Source: a virus. From it: a stretch of DNA of 22,405 bases. Made by a program: the position numbers and the translations under genes. Under the pieces are notes generated by a model that was not told the DNA's origin, ran no database searches, and saw only the letters and a list, made by a program, of their open reading frames with translations. Shown here piece by piece: positions 7,216 to 13,796 of the stretch. The DNA is taken from positions 1 to 22,405 of IMG/VR virus record IMGVR_UViG_3300037070_004891; one strand, written 5' to 3'. How positions within the stretch are numbered: the stretch's first letter is position 1; the number at the start of each line of letters is the position of its first letter.

Positions 7216-8925
7216 ATGGCGGACGCTGTTCTGGTCATCAAGATCCTTACCGATGCCGCACAGGCACAAAAGGGCATGGCTGCCACGTCCACGAAGGTGG
7301 GCCGGGTACAGGCGGGCCTAGGGAAACTGGCGGCCCCCGCGGCCGGTGCCGCGCTGGCCATCGCGGCTTTTGGCAAGTCCGCTGTGGAAGCCGCGTCCCG
7401 CACGGAGCAAGCCATCGGGGCCGTGGACTCCGTGTTCGGCAAAAACGCGGGACAGGTGAAGAAATGGGCCGGCTCCGCTGCCACGGACGTGGGGCTAGCC
7501 AAATCCGAATACATGGAACTGGCTTCCGTGATGGGTGCCCAACTGAAAAACATGGGCATCCCGCTGGATCAGGTGGCCAGTAAGACCAACGATCTGGTGG
7601 GGCTGGGGGCCGACCTGGCAGCCACGTACGGGGGCACCACTAAGGAAGCGGTGGAAGCCCTAGGGTCCGCACTCCGTGGTGAGACGGACCCAATCGAGCG
7701 CTACGGCGTGTCCGTGAAACAGGCGGATATTGCTGCACAGCAAGCCGTGGACGGCACCGACAAACTGACCGGGGCCGCCGGCAAGCAAGCCAAAACGATG
7801 GCGCTGCTGGAGCTGGTCAACAAACAGACCGCGGACAGTCAGGGGCAGTTTGCCCGGGAATCGGACAGCGCGGCCGGGTCCGCACAGATAGCGGCCGCCA
7901 AATTCGAAAACATGCAGTCCGCGCTAGGGACCGCGCTGCTGCCGGCCGTGACCATGGTGACCAACATGCTGGGGTCCCTGTCCGGTGCCATGGAACGAAA
8001 TAAGACGCTGACACAGGTAATCATCGGGGTAATTTTCGCGCTGTCCGCGGCCATCCTTGTGGCCGTAGCCGCGCTGAAGGTCTACACCGTGGTGACCAAA
8101 CTGGTGGGGATCGTCAGTAAGGCAACCTGGCTGGCCAACCCGATTTTTCTGGTGGTGGCCGCGCTAATCCTGGTGGGTGTGGCGCTGGTGGTCGCCTACA
8201 AAAAGTCCGCCACGTTCCGGAAGATCGTTAACGGGCTGTGGGCCGGGATCAAGTCCGGAGCCCGGGCGGCCGCGAACCTGGTAAAGGCCGTGTTCGGTGC
8301 CGTGTGGCGGTTCCTGTCCGCGGCTGCCCGTGGGTTCGGCAACGCTGCCCGAGCTGTGTGGCGTGCCATTTCGGCCGTGGGCCGCTCCGTGGCCGGTGCC
8401 ATCCGGGGGACGTGGAATTCCCTGTGGGGGGCCCTGAAGTCCGGGTCCCGCGGGGCCATGGCCGTGGTGAAGTCCGCCATAACCGCGATCAAGGGGGCGG
8501 TGTCGTCCACCGTGACCAGCATCAAAAATCTGTTCTCGGGCATGTGGTCCACGATCAAGGCTGGAGCCCGTGGCGTGGGGTCCATCCTGTCCGCACCATT
8601 TGAGACGGCCAAAAATGCGGTGCAGTCCCTGATCAATCTGGTGGAGTCGCTGCTGTCCAAAATCCGGTCCATCAAAATGCCCAAACTGTCCATGCCGAAA
8701 ATCCCCGGGCTGGGCAAGTCCACCGCGGCCGTTGCCCCGGGTGTACCGGTGGGCAGGTACGCCGCCCCCACCGGCCGGTCCGGGCGGATGGCCACCACCA
8801 CGGCCGTCCCCGCGGCCGGCACCACCATCGTGATACAGGGGGCCCTAGACCCCGAAGCCGTGGCCCGTCAGGTACGCCGGCTGCTGGTCCGCCACGACGT
8901 GCGGATGGGCGGGGCCCCCGCATGA
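7216..8925 (+). CDS. Tape measure protein
   Basis: This 569-residue protein sets tail length and aids DNA ejection. The N-terminal third is Ala/Gly/Lys-rich helix with the typical EAASRTEQAIGAVDSVFG and ELASVMGAQLKNMG stretches of TMP/TP901-type proteins. Two hydrophobic stretches lie around residues 263-320 (e.g. VIIGVIFALSAAILVAVAAL). The second half has helical repeats rich in W, K and A (GLWAGIKSGARAAANLVKAV, then AVWRFLSAAARGFGNAARAV). A Pro/Gly linker and a short beta tail (TTIVIQGALDPEAVARQVRRLL) end it. At about 1.5 angstrom per residue a tail near 85 nm is expected. It is the largest ORF in the window. Confidence 0.92.
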   Translation: MADAVLVIKILTDAAQAQKGMAATSTKVGRVQAGLGKLAAPAAGAALAIAAFGKSAVEAASRTEQAIGAVDSVFGKNAGQVKKWAGSAATDVGLAKSEYMELASVMGAQLKNMGIPLDQVASKTNDLVGLGADLAATYGGTTKEAVEALGSALRGETDPIERYGVSVKQADIAAQQAVDGTDKLTGAAGKQAKTMALLELVNKQTADSQGQFARESDSAAGSAQIAAAKFENMQSALGTALLPAVTMVTNMLGSLSGAMERNKTLTQVIIGVIFALSAAILVAVAALKVYTVVTKLVGIVSKATWLANPIFLVVAALILVGVALVVAYKKSATFRKIVNGLWAGIKSGARAAANLVKAVFGAVWRFLSAAARGFGNAARAVWRAISAVGRSVAGAIRGTWNSLWGALKSGSRGAMAVVKSAITAIKGAVSSTVTSIKNLFSGMWSTIKAGARGVGSILSAPFETAKNAVQSLINLVESLLSKIRSIKMPKLSMPKIPGLGKSTAAVAPGVPVGRYAAPTGRSGRMATTTAVPAAGTTIVIQGALDPEAVARQVRRLLVRHDVRMGGAPA

Positions 8926-10187
8926 TCGGAACCCACACCGTGACGCTGACCCCGCTAGGCGGGGCCGCGGTGGACGTGACGTGCCTCGTGGATCAGGTGT
9001 CCGTCAACCATGGCCGGTCCGACACAGACGGGCAGCCGGAAGCGTCCAGCGCCACGCTGGAGCTGTCCACGGACACGGACGTGGACGTGATCCCCGCCGG
9101 GCTGGAGGTAGGGGCCCGCGTCACGGTGGCCACCACCGTGGCCGGCACCACGTACACCCGGTTTACCGGGGCCGTGACGGACGTGTCCCACGGGTGGGAC
9201 GAAGCCGGCCCGGACACCCCGGACCGGGTGGTGTCACAGGTCATTGCGGTGGGCCCGCTTGCCGACCTGGGCCGCCGGATCGTTGGGGACACCCCGTGGG
9301 CACAGGAACTGGACGGGGCCCGGGTGGCCACGGTGCTGGCGGCCGCGGGGGTGATCCTGGACCCGCTGTTCAGTGACCCGGGCACGGTGCAGATTCTGCC
9401 GCGGGACGTGGACTCACAACCCGCGCTAGAGGTAGCACAAGGGACCGCGGAATCCGCCATGGGGCTGCTGTGGGAGACGCGGGCCGGGGAAGTGCGATAC
9501 GCGGACGCGGCCCACCGGCGTGGCGTCCAGTCCGCGCTAGAACTGGACTCATGTGACGTGCTGGTGACCCCGGTGTGGTCCCGCACCACTGAAGGGCTGC
9601 TGAACCGGGTGTCCATCGGCTACGGGGCCGTCCCGGAGGAAGGGGAACAGCCCCGGTACGTGGCGGACCGCCCGGACTCCGTGGCCCGGTACGGCCGTTA
9701 TGAGCTGTCCACCGCCACCGAGCTGGCCGCACAGGCGGACGCGGAAGCGCTAGGGAATCTGCTGCTGACCCGTAACGCGTTCCCGGTGTGGATCATGTCC
9801 GAATTGCCGGTGGACGTGAAGGGGCTGGACGCGGCACAGACGGCCGCGCTGCTGTCCATGGACATGCACTCACTGGTGACCCTGACGGGGCTGCCGTCCG
9901 CCGGCAACGCGCCCACCACCGCCCACCTGTGGGTTGAGGGATGGACGGAGACGCTGCTGTGGGGTGACCACGAAATCACGCTGGCCGTGTCGGGGTACTG
10001 CCGCACTGTGCCGGCCCCCCGCTGGAATGACGTGGACCCGGCCGTCACGTGGGATGACGCGGCCGGCACGTGGGACGAAGCCGCGTGCATGGGCCCCCCG
10101 CTCCAGTTGGGCCGATGGGACGACACACCCGCGTCCACCCGGTGGGACCTGGTGCCGCCGGCCACCACATGGGACTCATGGAAGTAG
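8922..10187 (+). CDS. Minor tail / tail-tip (baseplate hub-like) protein
   Basis: The 421-residue protein follows the tape measure with an ATGA overlap, where Dit and hub proteins normally lie. The N-terminal about 120 residues are beta-rich (TVTLTPLGGAAVDVTCLVDQVSV, TRFTGAVTDVSHGWDE). The middle resembles gp37/hub-like tail proteins (DVDSQPALEVAQGTAESAMGLLWETRAGEVRYADA). The last 55 or so residues contain seven Trp in short WND/WDD/WDE/WDL units. No separate Dit, Tal or large fibre genes exist here, so this one protein probably covers most of the tip. Assignment to tail is firm, exact role inferred. Confidence 0.75.
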   Translation: MIGTHTVTLTPLGGAAVDVTCLVDQVSVNHGRSDTDGQPEASSATLELSTDTDVDVIPAGLEVGARVTVATTVAGTTYTRFTGAVTDVSHGWDEAGPDTPDRVVSQVIAVGPLADLGRRIVGDTPWAQELDGARVATVLAAAGVILDPLFSDPGTVQILPRDVDSQPALEVAQGTAESAMGLLWETRAGEVRYADAAHRRGVQSALELDSCDVLVTPVWSRTTEGLLNRVSIGYGAVPEEGEQPRYVADRPDSVARYGRYELSTATELAAQADAEALGNLLLTRNAFPVWIMSELPVDVKGLDAAQTAALLSMDMHSLVTLTGLPSAGNAPTTAHLWVEGWTETLLWGDHEITLAVSGYCRTVPAPRWNDVDPAVTWDDAAGTWDEAACMGPPLQLGRWDDTPASTRWDLVPPATTWDSWK

Positions 10188-10196
10188 GGAAGCGAC

Positions 10197-10550
10197 ATGC
10201 CAGCGAACACACCGAAGGGTTACACGTACCCCGTGGGCACGGACCGCGTGATGGACGGGGACAACAGCATCCGGACGCTGGCGGAACAGGTGGACACAAA
10301 CCTGGGCCGCGCTGCCGGCGGTCTGGTGACCATCACCCCGTCCGGTGCTGGGGCTGCCACCCCGGTGGCGGTCACATTCCCTGCCGGCCGGTTCACCGTG
10401 GCCCCGTACATGGTGAGCAACATGTCCGCCGGATCGAACACGGACCGCCAAACAGGTGTGACCGGGGTGACCACCACCGGAGCCACCATCACCCTGACCA
10501 GCGCCACCGCCGCGGCCGTCCCGGTCTACTGGCTTGCCCTGCAAATCTGA
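10197..10550 (+). CDS. Short tail fibre / H-type-lectin-like receptor-binding protein
   Basis: The 117-residue product opens with TPKGYTYPVGTDRVMDGDNSIRTLAEQVD, the usual N-terminus of actinophage tail-fibre and minor tail proteins. It continues into a compact beta domain (VAVTFPAGRFTVAPYMVSNMSAG, then GVTTTGATITLTSATAAAVPVYWLALQI). The F-x-V-A-P strand and terminal VYWLAL strand recall H-type lectin domains used to bind sugars. SD GGGAAG at 10188-10193 precedes ATG 10197. It is the last structural-looking gene before the lysis region and the only receptor-binding candidate besides the hub-like protein. Confidence 0.65.
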   Translation: MPANTPKGYTYPVGTDRVMDGDNSIRTLAEQVDTNLGRAAGGLVTITPSGAGAATPVAVTFPAGRFTVAPYMVSNMSAGSNTDRQTGVTGVTTTGATITLTSATAAAVPVYWLALQI

Positions 10551-10567
10551 CGACGAAGGGATGCACC

Positions 10568-10741
10568 GTGACCACCGTGACGTGTCACACCGAAGGGTGT
10601 GGAAACGAAGGGATCGGGCTGGAGCTGGACCTGACCTGGACCGACGAAGAGGGAACGGAACACGCCGTGGATCAAGTGGTGTGCGGCGTGTGTGGACAAA
10701 CGATCACCGACACAGGAGGCAACGCGGATGACGAAGCGTAG
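10568..10741 (+). CDS. Small zinc-ribbon-like protein
   Basis: A 57-residue ORF starts at GTG 10568 behind a good SD (AAGGGA, 10556-10561). It has a CHTEGC motif near the N-terminus and CGVC in the second half, separated by an acidic LELDLTWTDEEG strand region. This is consistent with one structural zinc site. The acidic tail ends in an overlap with the next start. No specific family or function is recognised. Small Cys-pair proteins recur throughout this genome. Confidence 0.6.
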   Translation: MTTVTCHTEGCGNEGIGLELDLTWTDEEGTEHAVDQVVCGVCGQTITDTGGNADDEA

Positions 10742-11018
10742 GCGCGAAGAGACGGAGACGACGGAGACGGAGACGGTGGAAGAGACGGAGACGGTGGAAG
10801 CCGCCCCGGAGCCGGCCCCGGAGCCCGAGACGGAGACGGACCAGCCCGAGACGGACCAGCCCGAAGAGCGGCCCGAACCGGACCAGCCGGACCCGGACGC
10901 CGGCACCCCGGAGGGAAACGACAGCGCGGCCGCCGGCCGGGTCAACCCGGAGGCTTCCGACACCGATGGGGACAACTCCGGGCCGTCTGGGGACCGCGGA
11001 GACGATGACCCGGCGTGA
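10728..11018 (+). CDS. Acidic low-complexity protein (Glu/Thr then Pro/Glu/Asp repeats)
   Basis: The 96-residue protein starts MTKRRREE and then runs through short acidic repeats (ETETTETETVEETETVE), Pro-Glu/Asp repeats (PEPAPEPETETDQPETDQPEE) and an Asp/Gly/Ser-rich tail. At DNA level GAGACGGAGAC units are repeated, so slippage may vary its length. ATG 10728 is chosen over an upstream in-frame start because of AGGAGG at 10713-10718. It is expected to be disordered with no fold visible. It lies between the fibre gene and the lysis genes, and its end overlaps the one-TM protein (GTGA). Function unknown. Confidence 0.7.
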   Translation: MTKRRREETETTETETVEETETVEAAPEPAPEPETETDQPETDQPEERPEPDQPDPDAGTPEGNDSAAAGRVNPEASDTDGDNSGPSGDRGDDDPA

Positions 11019-11170
11019 CCACACAGGCGGGCACCGTGGCGCTGGTGGCCGTGGTGGCCATCGCACCGGTGGCCATCGTGCTGGTGGTGGCCATGCTCCG
11101 CGGCTACACGGTGACGCTTCACCTACACCGACCCCACCACCACCGAAGGGAAGACGATGACAGCCCCTAA
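11015..11170 (+). CDS. Small one-TM membrane protein, holin candidate
   Basis: This 51-residue ORF begins GTG 11015 in a GTGA overlap. It has one strong hydrophobic segment at about residues 7-28 (Val/Ala/Ile/Leu-rich) and then a His/Arg/Asp-rich charged tail (RPHHHRREDDDSP). A short single-span protein with a charged C-terminus just upstream of an endolysin suits a class III-like holin or a pinholin-type protein. No second TM protein lies near the lysin, which supports it as the holin. The assignment rests on topology and position only. Confidence 0.55.
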   Translation: MTTQAGTVALVAVVAIAPVAIVLVVAMLRGYTVTLHLHRPHHHRREDDDSP

Positions 11171-11369
11171 GCCACCCAATGTGCCCGGGGAGGAAGACCC
11201 CCCGGACGTGGAACTGGCGCTGCTGGTGGTGCTCCGCCTGTTGCGCGACCTGGCGGAGCACCTAGACGGCCGCGGGACAGACACCCGAGCTGACCTGACA
11301 CTCCGGGTCAAGGCCGTGGCACAGGTGATCTACCGACTACGGGAAAGGCTGGCCAATGGCAGCACCTGA
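11157..11369 (+). CDS. Small hypothetical protein in lysis cassette
   Basis: The 70-residue product has an N-terminal Pro/Glu-rich part (KPPNVPGEEDPPDVE), then two likely amphipathic helices (LALLVVLRLLRDLAEHL and LTLRVKAVAQVIYRLRERL). The first is hydrophobic but short and followed by charges, so it is not a convincing TM segment. SD GAAGGGA at 11145-11151 lies in a leader nearly identical to that of the internal endolysin start at 11758. It overlaps the TM protein before it and the endolysin after it. A holin-regulating or lysis accessory role is possible but unproven. Confidence 0.65.
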   Translation: MTAPKPPNVPGEEDPPDVELALLVVLRLLRDLAEHLDGRGTDTRADLTLRVKAVAQVIYRLRERLANGST

Positions 11370-12171
11370 CCCCGCCACCGCGGTGAGCAACGGGCACGCG
11401 GTGTCTTCGTATGACACCGGCATGTGCCAGAAATTCGTCCGGGACCAGTGCTGGCGGGTGCCGTCCCTGTACGGCTCCGCGATAGAGGCATGGAACGGTT
11501 CCGCGGACAAACACCCCGGGGACCGCACCCCGCCCAACGGGGCCCCCGTCTACTACCGCGGGGGCCAGTACGGCCACGCGGTGCTCTATTGCCACGGGGG
11601 CATCCGGTCCACCGATTGCCAGTCCGGTGGCCGCGTCTCAGACACAGACCTGGACTGGCCCGTCCGTAACTGGGGCTACACCTATCTGGGGTGGACCGGA
11701 GACATTAACGGCGTGGACCTGCCACTGGGCGGCACGGCACCACCGAAGGGAGACGACATGCCCGAGTACGTGCACATGGCGCTGAAGAAAGACGCGACCC
11801 TGGCCGGCGACACGTGGGAATTTCTGGAGTGGGACACCGTGGTGTCCGACTCCACCGGCAAGGCTGGTGTGAAGGGTGAAGCCGGTATCCGGATCGGTGG
11901 CCGGCGGTACCTGGCCACGCTGGCCGTGACCGCACAGGTGGGGTCCGGGGAGCGGATCAATACCCGGACCAGTGAGTCCGCCCCCAACAACTCCGGGGGC
12001 TACGACCGCGCCGAAACCAACCCGGTGGTGGAGCATCTACGGACCAGCGGTGGGACGGCCCTGCAAGACACCCGGGCCGGGTCCGTGCGGGAAGACGGCC
12101 GGCTACGGTTTGAGATTCTGCTGCCGGTCAAGGGGACAGTGACGGCTGACCTGGTGGTGCTTTACTGGTGA
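11356..12171 (+). CDS. Endolysin with CHAP-like N-terminal domain and beta-rich C-terminal domain
   Basis: The 271-residue protein probably cleaves host peptidoglycan. Its first 130 or so residues look like a CHAP/NlpC-type cysteine amidohydrolase: Cys24 in TGMCQKFVR, His74 in QYGHAVLY, the IRSTD element at 83-87, and a WGYTYLGWTGDINGVDLP end typical of actinobacterial members. A Pro/Gly linker (GGTAPPKGDD) leads to a beta-rich domain from Met135 (e.g. RRYLATLAVTAQVGSGE, LRFEILLPVKGTVTADLVVLYW) that may bind cell wall. No signal peptide is seen, so export would need the holin. Met135 has its own consensus SD, suggesting a separately made C-terminal product. Confidence 0.72.
   Translation: MAAPDPATAVSNGHAVSSYDTGMCQKFVRDQCWRVPSLYGSAIEAWNGSADKHPGDRTPPNGAPVYYRGGQYGHAVLYCHGGIRSTDCQSGGRVSDTDLDWPVRNWGYTYLGWTGDINGVDLPLGGTAPPKGDDMPEYVHMALKKDATLAGDTWEFLEWDTVVSDSTGKAGVKGEAGIRIGGRRYLATLAVTAQVGSGERINTRTSESAPNNSGGYDRAETNPVVEHLRTSGGTALQDTRAGSVREDGRLRFEILLPVKGTVTADLVVLYW
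11745..12171 (+). CDS. Probable internally initiated C-terminal endolysin product
   Basis: In-frame ATG 11758 (endolysin residue 135) is preceded by GAAGGGA at 11745-11751 with 6-base spacing. The surrounding leader, CACCACCGAAGGGAGACGAC, is almost the same as the leader of the 11157 gene. The start lies exactly after the linker that ends the catalytic domain. It would give a 137-residue protein equal to the C-terminal domain. Some endolysins are known to be made as full-length chain plus extra binding domains in this way. The feature span includes the SD. Confidence 0.5.
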
Positions 12172-13010
12172 CCCGCCGGGGATGGTGGGGGCTGGGCCTA
12201 GTGGCCGCGTTCCTGTGCATCCCGGGCACCACGGGGGCAGGGGCACCGTCTGCTGCCGCCCCTGCCCCCGTGGTCACAATCACCACCGCGAACATTCGCA
12301 CCGGCACACCGCCGGCCGGTGTGCGGCATGATCTAAGGCGTGCCCGTTCCGGTTCCACGACGGTGGTGCTCACTCAGGAACTGTGGCACGTGGATGCCGC
12401 CCGGCTTGCCCCCCCGGGCTGGGCGGTATTCCAAACGGCCCGGCCGGTGCCCGGGTGCCGCGGGACCGCCGTGTGGTGGGACCGGTCCGTGTGGCGGTTC
12501 CTCCGCGGACACGCGGTGGTCCTAGCCCGAGCTGGCTACCGCAACGGGACCCGGTGCGCGTCCGTGGTGATCCTCCGGCACCGGGCCACCGGGCTACGGC
12601 TGCCGTTGCTGGACGTGCACATGACCAGCCATGTGGAAGTGGCTGGCCGGGCCCGTACCTGTTGCCCGGACCGGGTGGCCGCGTACGGCCGGGCCATGGG
12701 CCGCGTCACCGAGCTGGGCGGCCAACTCCGCCGGAGGTACGGCCGGGCCATCATCGGAGGGGACTGGAATGTGGACTGGCCGGCGGACCACCGCGTCCAG
12801 TCCCGCGTCTTCCCGTACGCCCACCTGTGGCGAACCTGGGACACCCATTGGGCCAAACTGCCGGCCACCGGGCCCACCCATGGGAGCCGGCGGATAGACG
12901 CGCTGTGGTGGACGGAGCGGTCCATCCGGCCGGTGGACTCGGACACCCTCCGGCGTACGGCATCGGACCACAATTTCATCCGGCTGACAGTCCGGCTTTT
13001 GGGCACTTAG
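12168..13010 (+). CDS. Secreted endonuclease/exonuclease/phosphatase (DNase I-fold) protein
   Basis: The 280-residue protein has an N-terminal signal sequence (MTRRGWWGLGLVAAFLCIPG, cleavage likely within residues 23-34) and then a complete EEP domain. All key residues can be placed: Asn42 (TANIRTG), Glu71 (VLTQE), His151 (DVHMTSH), Asp199/Asn201 (GGDWN), Asp244 (RRIDALWW) and Asp267/His268 (SDH). The family cleaves phosphodiesters in DNA/RNA or phosphoinositides using Mg2+. A nuclease outside the cell fits a role in degrading released DNA or a cell-envelope target. It is coupled to the endolysin by GTGA and is last before a strong terminator. Confidence 0.85.
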   Translation: MTRRGWWGLGLVAAFLCIPGTTGAGAPSAAAPAPVVTITTANIRTGTPPAGVRHDLRRARSGSTTVVLTQELWHVDAARLAPPGWAVFQTARPVPGCRGTAVWWDRSVWRFLRGHAVVLARAGYRNGTRCASVVILRHRATGLRLPLLDVHMTSHVEVAGRARTCCPDRVAAYGRAMGRVTELGGQLRRRYGRAIIGGDWNVDWPADHRVQSRVFPYAHLWRTWDTHWAKLPATGPTHGSRRIDALWWTERSIRPVDSDTLRRTASDHNFIRLTVRLLGT

Positions 13011-13031
13011 ACTCCCTGTTGGGGGATTGCT

Positions 13032-13068
13032 ACCGGGCCCCGTGTCGTACGCCGGCACGGGGCCCGGT
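13032..13068 (+). terminator. Terminator at end of late operon
   Basis: Perfect 13-bp arms ACCGGGCCCCGTG (13032-13044) and CACGGGGCCCGGT (13056-13068) enclose an 11-base loop, 21 bases after the EEP nuclease stop. Only TTGT follows, so this is a hairpin-type actinobacterial terminator rather than a classic U-tract one. It marks the end of the structural/lysis transcription unit. Confidence 0.65.
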
Positions 13069-13087
13069 TGTCGTATCGTGCCGGGGT

Positions 13088-13267
13088 ATGACGGAATCGG
13101 GATCGGGACCGGTAGACATTTCAGTGGACCGCGTGACGGCACCGGACGGGTCCACCCGCGTCCGGCTCCAGTTGCCTGACGGGTACGTGCTGCTGTGGCC
13201 GTGGGATGCCCGGACGGTGGCGGTGCTGCTGCTACAGGTTGCGGAAGAGACGGACGGGCCATGGTGA
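13088..13267 (+). CDS. Small hypothetical protein
   Basis: A 59-residue ORF starts ATG 13088 just after the late terminator, with CCGGGG as a weak SD. It reads as a small beta-beta-alpha unit (TRVRLQLPDGYVLLWPWDARTVAVLLLQVAEE). Its stop overlaps the start of the next ORF (ATGGTGA). I do not recognise a family. Codon bias and tight linkage to neighbours make it likely to be expressed. It begins a group of very short ORFs between the late operon and the integrase region. Confidence 0.6.
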   Translation: MTESGSGPVDISVDRVTAPDGSTRVRLQLPDGYVLLWPWDARTVAVLLLQVAEETDGPW

Positions 13268-13431
13268 AACTTCCGGAAGACCCGCACCTACGCCAGTGCG
13301 TGTCATGCGGCCACGTGTGGGACCAGTACGAAGAGCCAACGGCGTGCCCGTGGTGCCGCTCCCCGGACATAGTGGAGCCCCCGAACGATGACCCGGACGT
13401 GATGCCGCCACTCAATGAGTGGGACGGGTGA
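13261..13431 (+). CDS. Small zinc-ribbon (rubredoxin-like) protein
   Basis: The 56-residue product contains two Cys pairs, CVSCGHVW near residues 13-20 and CPWC near 30-33, in the layout of a single zinc ribbon. An acidic/proline tail follows (EPPNDDPDVMPP). ATG 13261 overlaps the previous stop; GTG 13264 is an in-frame alternative. The end overlaps the next ORF by one base (TGATG). The fold is likely, the function unknown. Confidence 0.65.
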   Translation: MVKLPEDPHLRQCVSCGHVWDQYEEPTACPWCRSPDIVEPPNDDPDVMPPLNEWDG

Positions 13432-13517
13432 TGGACTGGGCCGTGGTGATCGGGTGGCCCGCCTGTTTCGCGCTGGGGTGGCTGGGCGCGCTGCGGTGGG
13501 TACGCGGGAGACTGTGA
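13431..13517 (+). CDS. Tiny one-TM peptide
   Basis: A 28-residue ORF is coupled to the zinc-ribbon gene by a TGATG overlap. It is almost wholly hydrophobic with many Trp and ends in basic residues (MDWAVVIGWPACFALGWLG, then RWVRGRL). This is the layout of a single-pass membrane peptide with a positive cytoplasmic end. Functions such as lysis inhibition or superinfection exclusion can be imagined but are not supported by sequence. It could be a chance ORF; the coupled start is the main argument for it. Confidence 0.4.
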   Translation: MDWAVVIGWPACFALGWLGALRWVRGRL

Positions 13518-13538
13518 CGCAACGCACAGTGATTCAGA

Positions 13539-13578
13539 GTGTTTGGATGAGACAAAACACCCTAAAAGACAGTAGGCT
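13539..13578 (+). promoter_or_regulatory. AT-rich control region with GTGTTT-N10-AAACAC dyad and -10-like TAGGCT
   Basis: The segment is much richer in A/T than its surroundings. GTGTTT (13539-13544) and AAACAC (13555-13560) form a perfect 6-bp dyad. TAGGCT at 13573-13578 fits a TAnnnT -10, with TGAGAC at 13548-13553 as a possible weak -35 overlapping the dyad (19-base spacer). This could be a promoter and operator for the 13626-15732 genes including the integrase. The repeat is visible; promoter activity is inferred. Confidence 0.35.
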
Positions 13579-13625
13579 GGGGCTCCGCCCGGACAGCCCG
13601 GGAGGAACACCCCGGGAGGGTAATC

Positions 13626-13796
13626 ATGCAAGAAATCCACACCCCTGACTGCGACCTGGTTGTCTACCGTGACGGCATCCACACCTGTGACTGTGCCGCT
13701 TCCGCTGCCCCCGTCCGCTGCTCCGAGCACCCCGCGTATGACGCTGACTACTGCCCCGTTTGTGGCACCGCCCGCGTGATCGGTGGGACCGTCTGA
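13626..13796 (+). CDS. Small Cys-rich protein
   Basis: The 56-residue product has Cys at TPDC, TCDC, RCSEH and YCPVCG, enough for one or two zinc sites. The start ATG 13626 is 5 bases after GGAGGG. The leader holds two copies of CCCGGGAGG (13597-13605, 13611-13619), that is, two SD-like sites in a row. The stop overlaps the next start (TGATG). It is the first gene after the probable promoter at 13539-13578 and may be an early regulator; no family is recognised. Confidence 0.65.
   Translation: MQEIHTPDCDLVVYRDGIHTCDCAASAAPVRCSEHPAYDADYCPVCGTARVIGGTV

Noticed and set aside
10739-10900. Short GAGACGG repeats as a CRISPR-like or regulatory array
   Set aside because: They are codon repeats within the acidic ORF, without spacers.
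12383-13087. Upstream part of a long forward ORF ending at 13267
   Set aside because: Overlaps the EEP nuclease in another frame with Pro/Arg-rich sequence; only the part from ATG 13088 is kept as a gene.
12594-13730. 378-residue reverse ORF across the EEP nuclease and small genes
   Set aside because: Low-complexity Pro/Gly/Ser translation, and it would run through the late terminator at 13032-13068.
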